A stretch of 25,973 bases of DNA, from NCBI GenBank assembly GCA_015680685.1, contig MNCI01017705.1:492686-518658 (forward strand), read 5' to 3'. Of this stretch, positions 1 through 9,699 are shown piece by piece. Source of the DNA: Gnetum montanum. Lineage: Eukaryota; Streptophyta; Gnetopsida; Gnetales; Gnetaceae. How positions within the stretch are numbered: position 1 is the first letter of the stretch; every line of letters begins with the position of its first letter. A model generated the notes under the pieces. It saw only the letters and a list, made by a program, of their open reading frames with translations, was not told where the DNA came from and ran no database searches. Made by a program: the position numbers and the translations under genes.

Positions 1-136
1 TGCTCGAATAAAGAGCCGTTCACTCTAGGACTCCTATTGCGGGCACATGGGAAATTAATCTAACTCCGGAGTATTCAAACTACCAGAGCTTCACTACTTC
101 TAGCCAAGATTGGGAAACAAGGGGAGTGCTGCCTCT

Positions 137-144
137 TATTTATA
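137..144 (-). promoter_or_regulatory. LTR TATA box
   Basis: Minus strand reads TATAAATA, about 65 bases inside the LTR start at 209 and immediately downstream of the GC palindrome. Position and context fit the U3/R promoter of an LTR retrotransposon. Confidence 0.6.
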
Positions 145-158
145 GATATGGCGGCGGA

Positions 159-186
159 CCGCGATATCGCGTACGCGATATCGCGG
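159..186. repeat. Perfect 28-bp CpG-rich palindrome in U3
   Basis: The half-site CCGCGATATCGCGT is followed directly by its exact reverse complement, with no spacer. Each half itself contains the smaller palindrome CGCGATATCGCG. It carries eight CpG dinucleotides in a CpG-poor neighbourhood and lies 14 bases upstream of the LTR TATA box on the minus strand. Candidate protein-binding or cruciform-forming site. Confidence 0.9.
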
Positions 187-209
187 CTTGTGCAATCTGC
201 ATCTCATCA

Positions 210-1110
210 CTTATCTATGAATTGTGCCTAAGTTTGGATTACTATTTATGAACTTCACTACCCATGAGTTCTTCTAGACAATTCTCATCTAAAATATTGA
301 AATTCATTAGATGTTCTTTTTGGCCTAAACTCAAATCAAGGTCAAGTTCATTAGTAGTAGCTAAAGTGTGAAGCTATGCCTAGATTGGAAGTGTTTCCAA
401 CTTGTCATAGACTAACTTGTATTGGGTGTATCCTATAGGTAGTTTCTAAGATGTCCTATAGGCCTATAGAGCATTTTTTAATTTCATACTCTAATCTCAT
501 ATAAACTGATTGATTGTCCTAGTGAGTATTCTAGGAATTTCATAGTTAGTGACTTTAGCTTGATCATTTACTTGGGGATGATATGGTGTTGTTAATTTAT
601 GGTTAACCCCAAGTTGTTGCATGAATTTCTTAAAGGTAGCATTGGTGAAGTGGGTCCCATTATTTGATATTAGCATTTTGGATACTCCAAATCAGTTCAT
701 CACATGTTGTTGAAAAAACTTGGTAGTTGTTTGTGTTGTATAGTTCTTCATTGCTGCTGCCTCTACCCACTTTGTGCAATAATCTACAGTAATAATAATG
801 TATCCAGTGTTGTATCCATAAAATTAATTTCCCAAATATCAAAAGGCTCTAGTAGCTTTATCCAGTGTTGTGGCCCTACATATCTGGCTATAATTCCTCC
901 ATCTCTTTGGTAGTGTTTGCAAGATTTTGAGAACATGTGGGAATCCTTGAATAGAGTAGGCCAAAGGTAGCCTACCATTATTAGTTTAAGTGCCATTCTA
1001 CACCTTGTATAGTGGCCACCACATGGGTCATCATGGGCATCTTACTAAGCTCTCTGCTGGTCATGATCTGGCACACACCATCTAACAAGCCGATCTACAT
1101 AGATCTTGTA
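210..1110 (-). pseudogene. Element A integrase and C-terminal tail (degenerate)
   Basis: Integrase joins reverse-transcribed element DNA into the host chromosome. Read on the minus strand from about 1095, a zinc-domain-like start is visible (DAHDDPCGGHY), then MVGYLWPTLFKDSH, SKSCKHYQR and LEPFDIW. The final zinc-ligand Cys appears replaced by Tyr (CKHY). The catalytic core carries the first Asp in TVDYCTKW near 765. The second Asp is Asn (SNNGTHF, codon 662-664) and the Glu is Lys (QAKVTN, codon 554-556). The spacing between these two is still 35 residues, as in D,D35E integrases. Both lost residues are explained by G-to-A changes. The tail reaches 210, where the LTR at 1-209 interrupts it. 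Several stops and frameshifts are present. Confidence 0.8.
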
Positions 1111-1379
1111 TAGGTTTCCATTGATTTCCATGTACCATTTTTCTCTATGAAAAATTTTTCTTGTTGTTTTCTACTTCATTCAACAAGAAGCTCTTGTGTT
1201 GTGAGATAAGTTAGGTACTCTATGATCCATGGCTTCCTTGTTAAATCTACAACCTTTACTGTTTTAGTAAATAGGCCTTTGATGGAAAATTCATTTGATA
1301 AAGGTTTCATTTAGTTGTCTAAATCCCATCCAAACCTTGAAAAAATGATCAACCACTACATTTTCTATTCATTTCTTAT

Positions 1380-1760
1380 TAGTCATTGTGATGTCAAACT
1401 CTTGGAGAATCACAAGTCATCTAATCACATTAGGACTAACTATTGGCTTATTCATTAAAGATTGGATAGCACTATGATTAATCTAGACGTAAACTTGGTA
1501 ATTAAGCACATAATGGTGGAATTTTTTAAGTGCATACACCATGGCCATCAACTCATTTTTAGTTGTGGTCTAATTTAATTATGCTCCTATGATGCTTCTA
1601 CTAACATAGTGTATGTAGTATGACCTACTTTAATCATCAAGTTGTGTCAGTACTACCCCAAGCACATAGTTGGAAGCATCAATCATGATATGAAAAGGCC
1701 TTGATCAATTTGGAGCTTAGAGGATTGCTGTCTCAAGTAGCTTCTACTTCAAAGCTTCAA
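1380..1760 (-). pseudogene. Element A RNase H domain (degenerate)
   Basis: RNase H removes the RNA strand of the RNA-DNA hybrid during reverse transcription. Minus-strand motifs in order are FHIMIDASNYVLGVVL (first acidic site retained), YYIHYVSRS, AQLN followed by TTTKNEL (the catalytic Glu region), YALKKFHHYVL, and INHSAIQSLMNKP. In the last, the expected TDH is INH, so the catalytic Asp looks replaced by Asn. It is continuous with RT on the right and integrase on the left. In-frame stops occur at expected Trp or Gln codons. Confidence 0.8.
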
Positions 1761-1849
1761 ATTTATTTTCAAATGACATAGTACACTTAAAGAATGCATC
1801 ATTCTTCATAAGTTCTACAAGTAGTTTGGCTATTTTTGAGAAATTTTTG

Positions 1850-2810
1850 ATGAATCTGCTATAGTATCCCATATGGCCTAAAAAGGATCTTACATCTTTC
1901 ACTATCTATGGTCATTGAGTGATGTTTTGGATTACTCTAATCTTTTTGGGACCTACCTCAATACCCTTTTGGAATATTTTGGTGTCCCAGCACTATACCT
2001 TCCTAGGCCATGAGATGGATCTTTTGTTAGTTGAGCTTCAAATTTGTTTCAACACATCTTTTAAGTACCTACTTCAATTGGTTTAGTGCTTGTTTAAAAT
2101 TTGGCCCGTACATGGAAAAATCATCCATCAAGACTTTAAGACCATTGCGAATCTACTTATGGAAGATACTTAAGACCAGTTTTTAGAAGGTTGCTGGTAC
2201 ATTGCAAAGACCAAAAGGCATCTGTTTGTAAGAAAATGTTCCCCATGGACTGCTGAATGTGATCTTCTCTTGGTTTTTAGGTGCAATGTAGATTTGATTG
2301 TATCCATTGTACCCATCTAGAAAACTATAATATTCATGTGCTAAAATTATGTCCAAGACTTGATCAACAAATGGCAATGGAAAATGATCCTTAAACATGG
2401 CTGAATTCAATAGCTGAAAGTTGGTGCAGACATGTCATTTGCCTTCCTTCTTTGGAACTATCACCAAAGGACTTACTCATTCACTATCCATGATAGGATA
2501 AATGAATTCTACCTTCAACAACTTTTCCAACTCTTACATGACTACCTCCTTGAGTTTAGGATTAAGCCTTCATTTAGGTTGGCATTTTGGTTTGACTATA
2601 GGATTAGTGTAGATCCAGTGTTGACAAATCTGTGGATCAATTCTTGTGATCTCATCATAAGACCATGAGAATGTAGTAGGCCATCTGCTGAGTACTTCTA
2701 GTAGTTTCCCTTTTTGCTCTTTGTCTAGGTTAGCATTGATGATCGTTGACTTCTTGTTATTCAAAAATGCATATTCTAACGTTGTGGGTAGGGCCTTTAA
2801 TTCCAATGAT
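1850..2810 (-). pseudogene. Element A reverse transcriptase (degenerate)
   Basis: RT copies element RNA into DNA. The N-terminal part (minus strand from 2806) reads MELKALPTTLEYAFL, then TIINANLDKEQ and ICQHWIYTNP, matching the same segment of element E. Motif A is FLDGYNGYNQI with its catalytic Asp retained. The fingers/palm region reads DHFPLPFVDQVLD, and MPFGLCNVPATF precedes the active-site motif LMDD (2120-2131), with both catalytic Asp retained. EGIVLGH follows. Stops replace expected Trp and Gln codons, for example just before HVC and after PATF. The catalytic residues survive although the frame does not, consistent with decay after insertion rather than selection for a new function. 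Confidence 0.85.
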
Positions 2811-3259
2811 TTCAGTTCATTATGTTTGAGATTTCCAAGTGTTCCTAGTTTGTTTCTTCTTGCTGATTATTTTGAAGGTAAGAGTGTCTTTTCCTTAGTT
2901 GTTCCAACTTATCCATTTCTATAACATAGGTACTAATGAACTATACTTCTGGTTCCATGTACTTATCAGATTGAGTTTCTTCACTTGTAATTCACCACTA
3001 GGTGCCCTCTTGTTGGGTGGTGGTTGCATATAGACAATTTTTCACACATCTTGTTTCTACGCATTAACTACATGCCTTGTTCTCTTTTCATTTAATGGTC
3101 TAGATTCTTTACACACAATTGCACTTGTGATTGCTATATGTGATACATGAAATCCTTCATCTATGTATGATTCTAGCTTCATCTTCCTTGGAAATTTCCA
3201 AGGATAAATCATGAATTTCAATCTTAGCATCCATGGTGCTAAGCTAAGCTCTTTCCATG

Positions 3260-3720
3260 ATAATTGAAAATTCTCCCTTGTTTTTCCTCATGTGAATGAC
3301 TAGAAAATTGATAGGATAAGACCAACCACTAATGGTAATAATCACATCACCCACCTATCCAAGTGGAACTATGATTGACTGGTTTACAAGGTCTAAATGG
3401 ATGTTACTTTTCTTTAGTGGTGGAACATTCTAGGCCTGGTACATGTCTTGAGATATTAGATTTATTCTAAACCCAGAATCTAATAGAGCTTTGCATGATT
3501 GTTGTTTTGCTATTTAGAGATAAATCAAGGGACTTGATGGATCAGTTCTTTTTTCTGAAAGAGCCTCTACCTTGATCCAATGAGTTACTATTTGTGTGAG
3601 CATGATGATTGTGACATTTGAACTTGATGAAGTTGGAAGCTTACCACATTGAGAAGGACTTGATGTGGATGGGGTAGAATTAGATGTGTTTCCTATCCAT
3701 TGAGTCTTTTCTAGACTCAT
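3260..3720 (-). pseudogene. Element A aspartic protease (degenerate, active site retained)
   Basis: The retropepsin-like protease cleaves the Gag-Pol polyprotein. An open stretch on the minus strand (3720-3514) leads into SPLIYLQIAKQQ and then the active-site segment CKALLDSGF, whose DSG triplet lies at 3472-3480. Downstream motifs PPLKKSNIHLDLVNQSI and GWSYPINFLVI match the protease of element E almost motif by motif. The active-site triplet is intact here, whereas in element E it is NLS. Stops appear within the domain, so it is not functional. The stretch 2820-3250 between protease and RT holds only a weakly conserved linker. Confidence 0.75.
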
Positions 3721-4059
3721 TCTAAAGAATGGTTGTTTCCTGGGTTGACACTCATAGGTAATCCTCCTCTCATAAGTATTGACTGCCCTTGTAGCACTCT
3801 TTGGCTAGGGTTGTGATGACAAGTCCCCATGCATAATAGGAGGCCGCATTGATGCCATAGGAGGCCGCATTGATGCATAATAGTAGAAGATCTAGCTATT
3901 GGTAGATGCACATATGAGTTGGAATTAGTCATTAAAGGCATTAATCTATGGTATTTTACTAAATACTAATGTGGGGTCCAAATAGCTACATGATCAAAAG
4001 ATACTAGATGTTGGACGAAATATCCATATGAATTTGGCTATTAGTATAGATATTACTAG

Positions 4060-6088
4060 TGAGGTGATGTCACAGCCCACTATTGAGACTATTTCCACTA
4101 TTGATGCTATTGCTCATGCAGCTACAGTAAGGCTCCACTAGGATAGTACATTGGTTGATGGTTCTATTAGTAGTTACCTTGAGGATAAGGTAGCTATTTG
4201 GGCATTTTTTTGAACAAATTTGGGATTGAGTGTGTATGATCCCATTTCTTGCAGATGTGCCATGACTGGACAACATCCCTTAAGATGTTTGTACTAGCAC
4301 AGATTACAACCTTCATCATCTGTAGAGCTAGTGTTTGAGCACTCAGCCACTAAAGGAACCTTACCTTTGCATCCAAGTTCTTTCTTATTTCTTTTGTCTT
4401 TTGCTTTTTCTTCCTACTTGTTCCCTTGATTCCTCCACTATCTTTAATGTAGTTGTGAATTTTTTGTCAATAGAATCCCATATTTTCTCTACCGTAGCTG
4501 CAATGTTGCTTATAGACTTTTGGATTGGTAGAGTCCTTTTTTTGATGACATCACCCAAGGTTTTGTCTTCTTGTTTGTCACATATTCGTACATCCTTCTT
4601 CTAGATTAATGGCTCTTTATTGTACTCTCACCTAATTCCATTTTTTTAGTTCTCCTTCCTCTTTCTCCACTTGGTTGATCAGTCTTTGAATACAATGGAT
4701 GGTTAATTCTGATAGTATTCCTTGGGCGTAAACCCCAAGGATCTCTTTGGTTTGACTTCTCAACCCATCTACGAGGTGCCTAGGATATTCCTTTGATGAA
4801 AATCCATGGCCTAGGCATATATGTAACAATGAATAATATCTTCCCATTATCACATCAATGGTTTTACAAGTTCCTTACTTCTAGCCTTGGATTTGTTTTC
4901 TTAGATTTGACACTCGTGAATAGGTTTGGTATTTTTCATTAAATATTTCAAGCATGGTACTCTAGTGTCTAATGAATTTAGGTTACAGTGACTTGTACCA
5001 ACTTTCTACTTCCTTCATAAGTACTTTAGGAAATAACTTCAATTTCTGCTAATCACTCTCAATGTTTTGAAGGGCACAAACATCTTGGAATGCTTGAAGG
5101 TGATGTTGTGGATTAGTGTTGTGGCAATATTCAAATCTTGGCATATTATTCATGTCTAGCTATTTGATTCAACTATCCCTTACATGCTTAGTTGGTATAT
5201 AGAAAACTTTCTAAACATTGATTAGGCTTTAGGTTGTCATAAGGGGTTCATCATCGTGATCGAGTTTGTATGCTCTGTTGTAGTGGTGAACCCTTCTATG
5301 CTTATGCCTCTCTTAATACTCTCTTCTATTTCTTCATCTTCTTTGTTCATACTCTTCATCTTTTGAATCAAAGTACCTTGAATATCAATCATGATAACCA
5401 TGATTTCACCTTTCTTCCCTATCAAAGTCTTGGTACTTGTGTCATTTTCTATCAGAGTCCTTTGATGATAGCAATGAGGTAGCAGGAGACTAGTGCTAGC
5501 TAGTTCTCCTTTCATGACTCTTGTATGTCTCATTATAAGATTTAGTAGAAACCCTTGGCCTAGAGTCTCTCTTATATTTGGAGTCAATAGCCTCCCCATT
5601 GTGTGTCTCTACTAATGTTGAATGAAGTTGGGCTTTGACAAGTTCTTCAAGTCTGATGACAAGTGGAGTTGCTTTGAAATGAATGTATCAACATCAAGTT
5701 ATTCTATGATAATAGAAGTTTTGGCTTTCTTTCCTTTACTATGTATATGCTTGGTTTCCATGGTAGCATCTCTTCTCATGTGCTCCTTTGTGGGTTCATA
5801 GGGCTTGTTCATGTGTTGAATCAGATGATACCATTCTTGGATTTGGTCTAAATGCATTCCCCTTAGTGTTGCACATTTTGGTGGCAAGACTATGTTGCCT
5901 TAAATGTCTCTCCACCTCATTTGATTTTCCTAATGGAAGATGAAACTAAATTCTGGATGGTACAAATTAGTGTGAGCATAAGTGATTTGTGTTTGCATTG
6001 GCATTTCCTATTTTTCTTCATCAATGATTCTATCACTACTCCTTCTTGTCTCTTTGGTAGGTGATGGTTGATCATTATGTGAAGCCAT
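4060..6088 (-). pseudogene. Element A gag (degenerate)
   Basis: Gag forms the virus-like particle and packages element RNA. The chosen start is the ATG at 6088-6086, giving MASHNDQPSPTKETRRS, because elements D and E have equivalent starts at matching distances from their PBS. An N-terminal motif (QITYAHTN...FSFIFH) is shared by all three. A charged, Arg/Glu-rich stretch lies near 5240-5600. The core gag domain lies near 5130-4630 (HLQAFQDVCALQNIES, FNEKYQTYSRVSNLRKQI, EILGVYAQG, QVEKEEGELKK) and matches element E closely. A Cys-containing segment near 4260-4320 (KGCCPVMAHLQEMGSY) resembles E's at 20640-20700 and may be a remnant RNA-binding motif; I do not see a standard CCHC. In-frame TAG (5930-5932) and TAA (4875-4877) coincide with stops in the relatives. 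The stretch 3720-4060 is low-complexity spacer. Confidence 0.75.
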
Positions 6089-6207
6089 ATTATAGGTTTT
6101 AGATAGTTTGTGTTAAAAGTATGCTTTACTTATAGTTGTTAGGTTTGACTTTAAGTTTCAAATACAACAAACTTTGAAAAATCAATTACTTACCATAACA
6201 TGACATG

Positions 6208-6225
6208 TCCCAGGCAATGACACCA
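6208..6225 (-). other. Element A primer-binding site (tRNA-Asp)
   Basis: Minus strand reads TGGTGTCATTGCCTGGGA. Against TGGCGCCGTTGCCGGGGA, the complement of the plant tRNA-Asp(GUC) 3' end, I count 14 of 18 identities. Three of the four differences are C-to-T or G-to-A at former CpG positions. It lies one base inside the 5' LTR end, as in element E. Confidence 0.75.
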
Positions 6226-6226
6226 A

Positions 6227-7130
6227 TGATAAGCAATGGAGTATCAAACATCCAACCATACAAGATATGAGTGTTCATGCAAGATTCCAGTTGAATTTTG
6301 TGGATAAGCCAATGTAATTATGCAAGTAATTGGTTAGAGTCCACGATTGTTTTCTTCCCATGTGAGTTAGTAAAATCAATGCATATGGTTTAACTCATGG
6401 TGAGGGATATGATAATGATGATGTGTTTGTCATATTTTTCCTAGAAAATATGAAGTAAATGGAAAGTAAAGGTAGTAGCTTCTAAATCTAAGTAATAGTA
6501 AACAAAATCTAATCTAGCCTATGTAATGAGCAACTAGCCTTGACCTTCCATTCACACCTTGGACTTCATGTAACTACTACTACAATTACCAAGTACCACA
6601 ATATTGGGCTTACCAAGTGATAGTACTACTAGATTACCAAGTAATTACACTTAAGTATTTGAGATTAGTCATACTCATTCTGCTTAATAACAAGAATAGT
6701 AAAATGGATAGAAGGTAAATTAGTAACTAGAGAAAATAGTAAACATTAAGCTAAGTGAAAGTAGTAAAATTATTCTAACTATAAACAATAAAGACTAAGT
6801 GATGTTGTAATGATGTGAAGTAATCTTGATCTTTATTTTTGTGCATGAAATATGTCCAAATACATTCCACTCAAATAAAGACTCCATTCAATTACTAAAC
6901 ATCATACTACGAGCATACACTCCTAAGTACTAAGTGCTAAAATTGAGAAATCAAAATGATGTAATTTCACTAAGTGTGAAATGAAACTGTGTCTGGATGG
7001 TGCACCTAAGTGCTATGTTTATAGGCCCACACACATCTACAATATCAGATACGTGACATCGTATCTTGTGCCTCGATATTGAGGATTTGATATCATGGCT
7101 AACGAAAAAAATTGATTTATCAACACATCA
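6227..7130 (-). repeat. Element A 5' LTR
   Basis: Bounded on the inside by ...CTTATCA next to the PBS and on the outside by TGATGTG (minus strand from 7130), about 904 bp. It contains a U3 with dyads (7048-7084), a TATA box (7018-7023), an AATAAA (6832-6837, minus) within a block shared with element D (AATAAAGATCAAG), and the repeated TTACCAAGT motifs near 6606-6645 (plus strand) shared with the LTRs of E and the right edge. The outer boundary is my best reading; a second possible end is TTTATCA at 7116-7122. Confidence 0.7.
7018..7023 (-). promoter_or_regulatory. Element A LTR TATA box
   Basis: Minus strand reads CCTATAAACATAG, about 110 bases from the LTR outer end. Homologous in position to CCTATAAATATAG in element E's LTR. 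Confidence 0.55.
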
Positions 7131-7660
7131 TGAAACTTCACTATCTCTATAAGAAAGAGATTTACAGTCTCTACTACACTTACTGATGCCCATGTGGCAA
7201 GGAAATGGGTAGACCTTGCTAATAAGTCAAAAACTACTAATATAGCATCATGGCCACTATGAGCCTACGAAAGATCAACAATGAAATCCATACTAATGAC
7301 ATTCCATTTCCACTAAGAAATATCATTAGAATGTAAATATCCCTTAGGTCTAATGCTCTATCTTCACTTTCTAGAAAATCAAACATCGAGATACATACTA
7401 TGCTACATTCCTCTTCATACTAGGCCACCAATACATTCATCATGAACCCTGGTACATTTTCTGACTACTTGAATGTAGTTGGTATCTACTCATGTGGGTC
7501 TCATCCATCAAATGAAATTATAGAGCTTCTAGAACACATACTTGACCATCCCTTCATAACACATAATGACTATCCACAAAGAATGGTCCATCAGAGGTGA
7601 TCTACTACCTCAATTCTTAACACCATGAATTATGTTGTTTTTTCTCTCAAATATAATCTT
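7131..7660 (-). pseudogene. Element B integrase, N-terminal half (truncated)
   Basis: Minus-strand reading shows WWPSMKRNVA, YVSRCLIF and, after a frameshift, WNVISMDFIVDL and HDAILVVFDLLARSTHF. These correspond to the zinc-binding end and the first catalytic Asp block of chromovirus integrase. In the CLIF motif the second zinc-ligand Cys appears replaced by Phe. The frame stops at 7131, exactly where element A's LTR begins, so the second Asp, the Glu and the C-terminal domain are missing from this window. There are many in-frame stops. Confidence 0.75.
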
Positions 7661-7679
7661 GTAGATCTAATTGAATAGT

Positions 7680-8060
7680 TAACCTATTAAGCTTACTTTT
7701 TATCCTACTCAATGCATCAACTACTTTATTAGTCTTTCTAAACCTATATTTAATAGTAAAATCAAAGTTAATAAGCAATTTCATCCATATACACTCTCTG
7801 AAGTTTAACTATGGCTAACTCATAAGATATTGGAGGCTCTTATGGTCAGTCAAAATAGTAACATGCTTTCCATGTAGATAATGCTACCAAATCTTCAATG
7901 CAAATATCACATCACCCAACTCTAGATCATGTACAAGATATCTAGTTTCATGTGGCCTCAATTTATAAGATGCATAAGCCACAACTTATCCATCCTGCAT
8001 CAATACACAACCAATTTCATCCCCTAAAGCATCAATACTAACATCATATGGGTGTCCAAG
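7680..8060 (-). pseudogene. Element B RNase H domain (degenerate)
   Basis: RNase H of the chromovirus Pol. Visible in order on the minus strand are [60 protein letters not shown] (the TDH acidic residue is kept) and VVDALSRI. Both the order and the spacing match the chromovirus family. One in-frame stop follows ALKIW. It sits directly downstream of RT and upstream of integrase in transcription order. Confidence 0.8.
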
Positions 8061-9000
8061 TGTAGAAGATATTAAGATTGGAGTAGTCAACAATCTATGG
8101 TTCAACTCCTTAAATGTAGCTTCATAAGCTAAACTCCAAACAAAGCTAGTATCCTTCTATAACAATCAATTCAAAGAATATGCCATTTGGGAAAAATGTT
8201 CTACAAACCTATGGTAATAACCTACTAATCCCAAGAATCTCTACATCTTTAATATTGACTATGGTACAAGCCAATCATGAACAACTACCATTTTTGTAGG
8301 ATCCATAGAGATACCAACTCTTGACACCACATGCCCTAAGAATTGAATCTATGACTATCAAAATAAACATTTGGAAAACTAAACATACAACTAATACTCT
8401 CTCAAAGTCTATAATACCATCCATAGGTGCTCTACATGAAGTTGATTAGCAAGAGAATATACCAAGATATCATCCATGAATACAATCACATATTGATCTA
8501 GGAATCGCTACATCACACTATTCATGAGGTGCATGAAAACTACTAGTACATTTGTTAATCCAAATGGAAGCGCTAGAAACTTATAGTGGTCATATTGGGT
8601 TCTAAATGTTATCTTTGATACATCTTGCTTATGAACAAACACTTGATGATATCTAGATTTGAGATTAGTCTTTAAGAATACATGAGCTTCCTGAAGTTGA
8701 TTAAACAAGTCATCCATGCATGGAAAAGGATATTTGTTTTTTACACTCACTTAGTTTAACTATTTGTAATCTATGCATAGCCACAAACTTCCATGCTTCT
8801 TTTTAACAAATAGCACTAATGCAGCTCACAGTGATACACTAGGTTAAATGAGGCCTTTGTCCAACAATTCCTGTAGCTAGATCTTTAGCTCTACTAGCTC
8901 TACAAAAGACATCCTATGTGAAGCCTTTCAAATAGGCTCTATACTAGGTTTATGTTTGATTTTGAACTTAATCTCTTGTCTCAGTGGCAAACTTGGTAAT
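8060..9000 (-). pseudogene. Element B reverse transcriptase (degenerate)
   Basis: The segment starts near 8990 with LPSLPLRQEIKFKI, followed by SFVELVELKIQLQELLDKG, the usual chromovirus RT approach. The best-preserved open stretch is 8750-8508 (KNKYPFPCMDDLFNQLQEA, FRTQYDHYKFLALPFGLTNV). The active-site motif FMDD is intact (8469-8480). In motif A the expected Asp is Asn (KTNLKSRYHQ, codon 8664-8666), a G-to-A type change, which alone would inactivate the enzyme. The connection region reads FLGLVGYYHRFVEHFSQ. Several stops are present. Confidence 0.85.
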
Positions 9001-9379
9001 TTTAACTAGAACACGTCTGTAAATTCCTAAACCAGGGGGATTTGATATATATTTAGCATGTCTTTTTTATACATGCTAGTCACAAAGCATCCATGCTCCT
9101 TTTGAAGCATCCTATGGTACATCCAAGAGAAGATCAAATCCAAGTGCACAAACCTTGGTTGAGTTTGTACCTCAATCAAAGCACCATCAACTAACTATAA
9201 TCTTAGGAGCTTTTATTAATAGTCCAAACTAGCATTGAACTATAATAATCATCTCTAAAATTATATCATATATCACAAGATCCATAACATAAAAATCACT
9301 AACCTATTACATATCTTTTAATTCTACTATTTCATCTATACATACCTAATTAACTTGAGTCTCATGATCCCCAGCAAAA

Positions 9380-9500
9380 GATACTATCAACCTAGAACAA
9401 AAGAGAATGATGTGCAAGAGCTACATGATGTGCAACACTAGGATCTATGAAAGAATGGCTAGCACATGCCTCAAATAAAATCAATATATCAAAGCCCAAA
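9380..9500 (-). pseudogene. Element B aspartic protease active-site region (degenerate)
   Basis: Minus strand reads ILFEACASHSFIDPSVAHH. The chromovirus protease signature is FDSGASHSFI, so the catalytic Asp-Ser-Gly is Glu-Ala-Cys here (codons within 9464-9475) while the flanks ASHSFI are kept. This identifies the domain and shows that it is inactive. The surrounding 9000-9380 and 9500-9690 are too decayed for detailed assignment; they should be the rest of protease and its linkers. Confidence 0.65.
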
Positions 9501-9699
9501 ATTGTACCTCTCATCTCCATCACTATGTTTAGCTACACATCTAACGGCTAGTCTATTAGGGTAGACACCCATCCCTGGGTCTTTTGGTGCACTCTTCCTG
9601 ATTGAGCAATAGGTGTTCTATGTCCATCCTAAACTGGTGATCATTGTCCTCAACCCTTACCTCATCCACTACTATTTGCTTACTCTGGCTACTCCCTAG

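Larger units (their letters stand above)
1..209 (-). mobile_element. Partial LTR (U3 and start of R), minus orientation, young nested insertion
   Basis: Read on the minus strand this begins TGATGAGATGCAG at 209, followed by a CpG-rich dyad and a TATA box, and runs off the left edge. The start matches the TGATGA-type 5' LTR ends of elements A and E, so I read it as U3 plus part of R of the same LTR superfamily. It is CpG-rich while the adjoining DNA from 210 on is strongly CpG-poor, which suggests a younger insertion. It interrupts the coding tail of element A: A reads ...GATAAG up to 210, aligning with ...GATAAG near 24741 in element E, where coding continues. It is therefore a separate insertion (solo LTR or end of a larger element), not A's own 3' LTR. 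The predicted target duplication is CTTAT (210-214); its partner lies outside the window. Confidence 0.7.
210..7130 (-). mobile_element. Element A: Ty3/gypsy (Tat/Athila-like) retrotransposon, decayed, 3' end interrupted
   Basis: A minus-strand element with the order 5' LTR, tRNA-Asp PBS, gag, protease, RT, RNase H, integrase, which is the Ty3/gypsy order. RT signatures (DHFPLPFVDQVLD, FLDGYNGYNQI, MPFGLCNVPATF) and the integrase spacing place it in the non-chromoviral Ogre/Tat/Athila group. All domains are present but broken by many stops and some frameshifts, so it cannot encode a working polyprotein. Its 5' LTR outer end (7130) abuts the integrase core of element B, showing that A inserted into B; its own 3' LTR is not visible because another LTR (1-209) cuts the tail. 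It is closely related to element E in every domain. No env-like ORF is seen after integrase. Confidence 0.85.

Noticed and set aside
7-12. AATAAA at the left edge as a polyadenylation signal
   Set aside because: The LTR reads on the minus strand, where this is TTTATT.
1-209. Left-edge LTR as element A's own 3' LTR
   Set aside because: It interrupts A's coding tail at a point where E continues, lacks a polypurine tract next to it, and is far richer in CpG than A's 5' LTR.
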